Below, piece after piece: positions 62,972 to 64,000 of a stretch of 64,000 nt of DNA. Location of the stretch: the NCBI GenBank assembly GCA_018105865.1, contig CM030851.1:10133828-10197827 (forward strand), read 5' to 3'. This DNA comes from Metaphire vulgaris (taxonomy: Eukaryota > Annelida > Clitellata > Crassiclitellata > Megascolecidae). The first letter of the stretch is position 1; the number at the start of each line of letters is the position of its first letter. The notes beneath the pieces are model-generated. The model was not told the DNA's origin. It did not search any database and saw only the letters and a program-made list of their open reading frames with translations. The position numbers and the translations under genes were made by a program.

Positions 62972-63151
62972 CAGTGGCGGCTCCACCGGGGGGGGCCCGT
63001 GCCCCTATTGACTGCCTGCCCCCCTAGTGGCCCCCCAGTTTGGACCATATACTTAATGCTACATACATTAAACAACAAATGGTTGGCCCCCCATGATTAG
63101 AAGTTGCCCCCCCAACGGCCCCCCACTTGCCAAATCCTAGAGCCGCCACTG
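62972..63151. mobile_element. hAT-like MITE, 180 bp, CAGTGGCGGCTCCA family
   Basis: Ends CAGTGGCGGCTCCACC and AGAGCCGCCACTG are inverted. Perfect 8-bp duplication GAACCGAA (62964-62971, 63152-63159). It is a shorter version of 5888-6294. Confidence 0.93.
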
Positions 63152-63605
63152 GAACCGAATAGCAGTATTCTGCCTAACCGGTGTTTTATCCAGGCAGACT
63201 TGTTATAGGGAGATCTCCCAAACCACAAATCTCCCCAATCCCAACACTGGGGTCTGGATAAAACACCGTGCATGACCGCCGCCCCCGCCGACTTTGCGCT
63301 TCTGATGATATTATTATTACTATTACTAGGTCCTGTTATTATTAATTTTATTAATTCATTATAAAGGAAATGTAATTGTTCTAGCTGTTCCTAGAACTGT
63401 TTGACAATGTTCAGTCATACGTAGGCCCCATTTAATCCGCTCTGTTCAGCTGGACGGGGAATATTACCGTCTATGCTTTTCAATAGATTTGACCATAGCA
63501 CGCAGTTACGCAGTTATAGTCTTTCCAGGCCCAACGAAATCGTCAGTCGAGGACTTCCGCTTTCAGTTGGCTAGAAGATAAGCCCAGTCTATAGAATGAA
63601 CTCGT

Positions 63606-63611
<6 letters not shown>

Positions 63612-63669
<58 letters not shown>

Positions 63670-63690
63670 CGACGATGATGATGACGACGA
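63612..63690. repeat. (GAT)n array
   Basis: GAT repeats with GAC interruptions, about 80 bp. The poly-His and poly-Ile frames here are artefacts. Confidence 0.97.
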
Positions 63691-63820
63691 TTCCTCGTCT
63701 TCGTGCTCTTTGAGTCATTCTGGAAGCAGAAACTTCTGCATCTGGCATTAGTAGATGGCACATCTCGATAGGTTCATCAGTGTTTGTCTCTATCGTTCCC
63801 GTAGAAGAGTAGCAGTTTAA

Positions 63821-63900
63821 TTAACCCCTTAACTGGGGATCCCGGATATATCCGTCCATTTTACATTGAGTTACAGTTAAATACACAGTTAAGGGGTTAA
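63821..63900. mobile_element. Palindromic mini-element, 80 bp
   Basis: TTAACCCCTTAACTGGGG to CAGTTAAGGGGTTAA. The inverted ends are perfect over about 15 bp. Near-identical to 60698-60792, which suggests recent activity or conversion. Confidence 0.85.
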
Positions 63901-64000
63901 ATGCTCCTAGATTTAAGCCCACCCCATGTCCTTCTTGGACCTATTATTTTCTTAGTTTTGGCTCAAACACAACCGAACTAGTCTTAGTAGGCCTAATATT

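Overview
The window is animal nuclear DNA from an invertebrate. Its coding exons are short and separated by long introns with GT/AG splice signals. Dispersed transposons and microsatellites fill most of the rest. The proteins resemble vertebrate orthologues closely, for example an ERG potassium channel with the vertebrate-type exon 1 and 2 sizes. The abundance of GCGCTATATAAAT-tailed LINE and SINE ends and hAT-type MITEs suggests a marine invertebrate. I suspect an invertebrate deuterostome, but I cannot place the phylum from sequence alone.

Gene layout. (1) 409-526 (-): first coding exon of a G-protein alpha subunit of the Gi/o type; the rest lies beyond position 1. (2) 8925-16052 (-): FoxJ2/3 forkhead factor, reconstructed as seven coding exons (373 aa). 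(3) 20497-27522 (+): CREB3-like ER-anchored bZIP factor, eight coding exons (560 aa). (4) 30431-58679 (-): ERG-type (KCNH, Kv11) voltage-gated K+ channel, 17 coding exons (1150 aa), filling nearly half of the window. All exon phases join without a break, and the summed lengths are 1122, 1683 and 3453 nt including stops. FoxJ2/3 and CREB3L are divergent, with starts 4.4 kb apart. CREB3L and ERG are convergent, with stops 2.9 kb apart. The genes share no obvious pathway: heterotrimeric G signalling, two transcription factors and an ion channel.

Repeats. The gaps and introns hold many short non-autonomous DNA transposons with terminal inverted repeats. At least thirteen have 8-bp target duplications (hAT type), in families with ends such as CAGTGGCGG, CAGGGCCGG, CAGAGGCGG, CATGGGCGTC, CAGTGTTTA and CAGTGGCGTAGCC. 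Others are Tc1/mariner/pogo-like (TA duplications) and one is Harbinger-like (TAA). There are several broken LINE reverse-transcriptase pieces, a three-copy tRNA-derived SINE family, a second SINE with a LINE-like tail, a 15-16 bp minisatellite, and many di- and trinucleotide arrays.

The most unusual signal is a short internal module: GATGACC, a run of T, then GCTTGTCA. It recurs at about sixteen places, inside transposon families whose ends differ. Two transposon insertions also lie within about 20-45 bp of splice acceptors, at ERG exon 2 and CREB3L exon 2. The interval 59.1-64 kb upstream of ERG, and 0.5-8.9 kb between the G-alpha exon and FoxJ2/3, contain only repeats as far as I can see.
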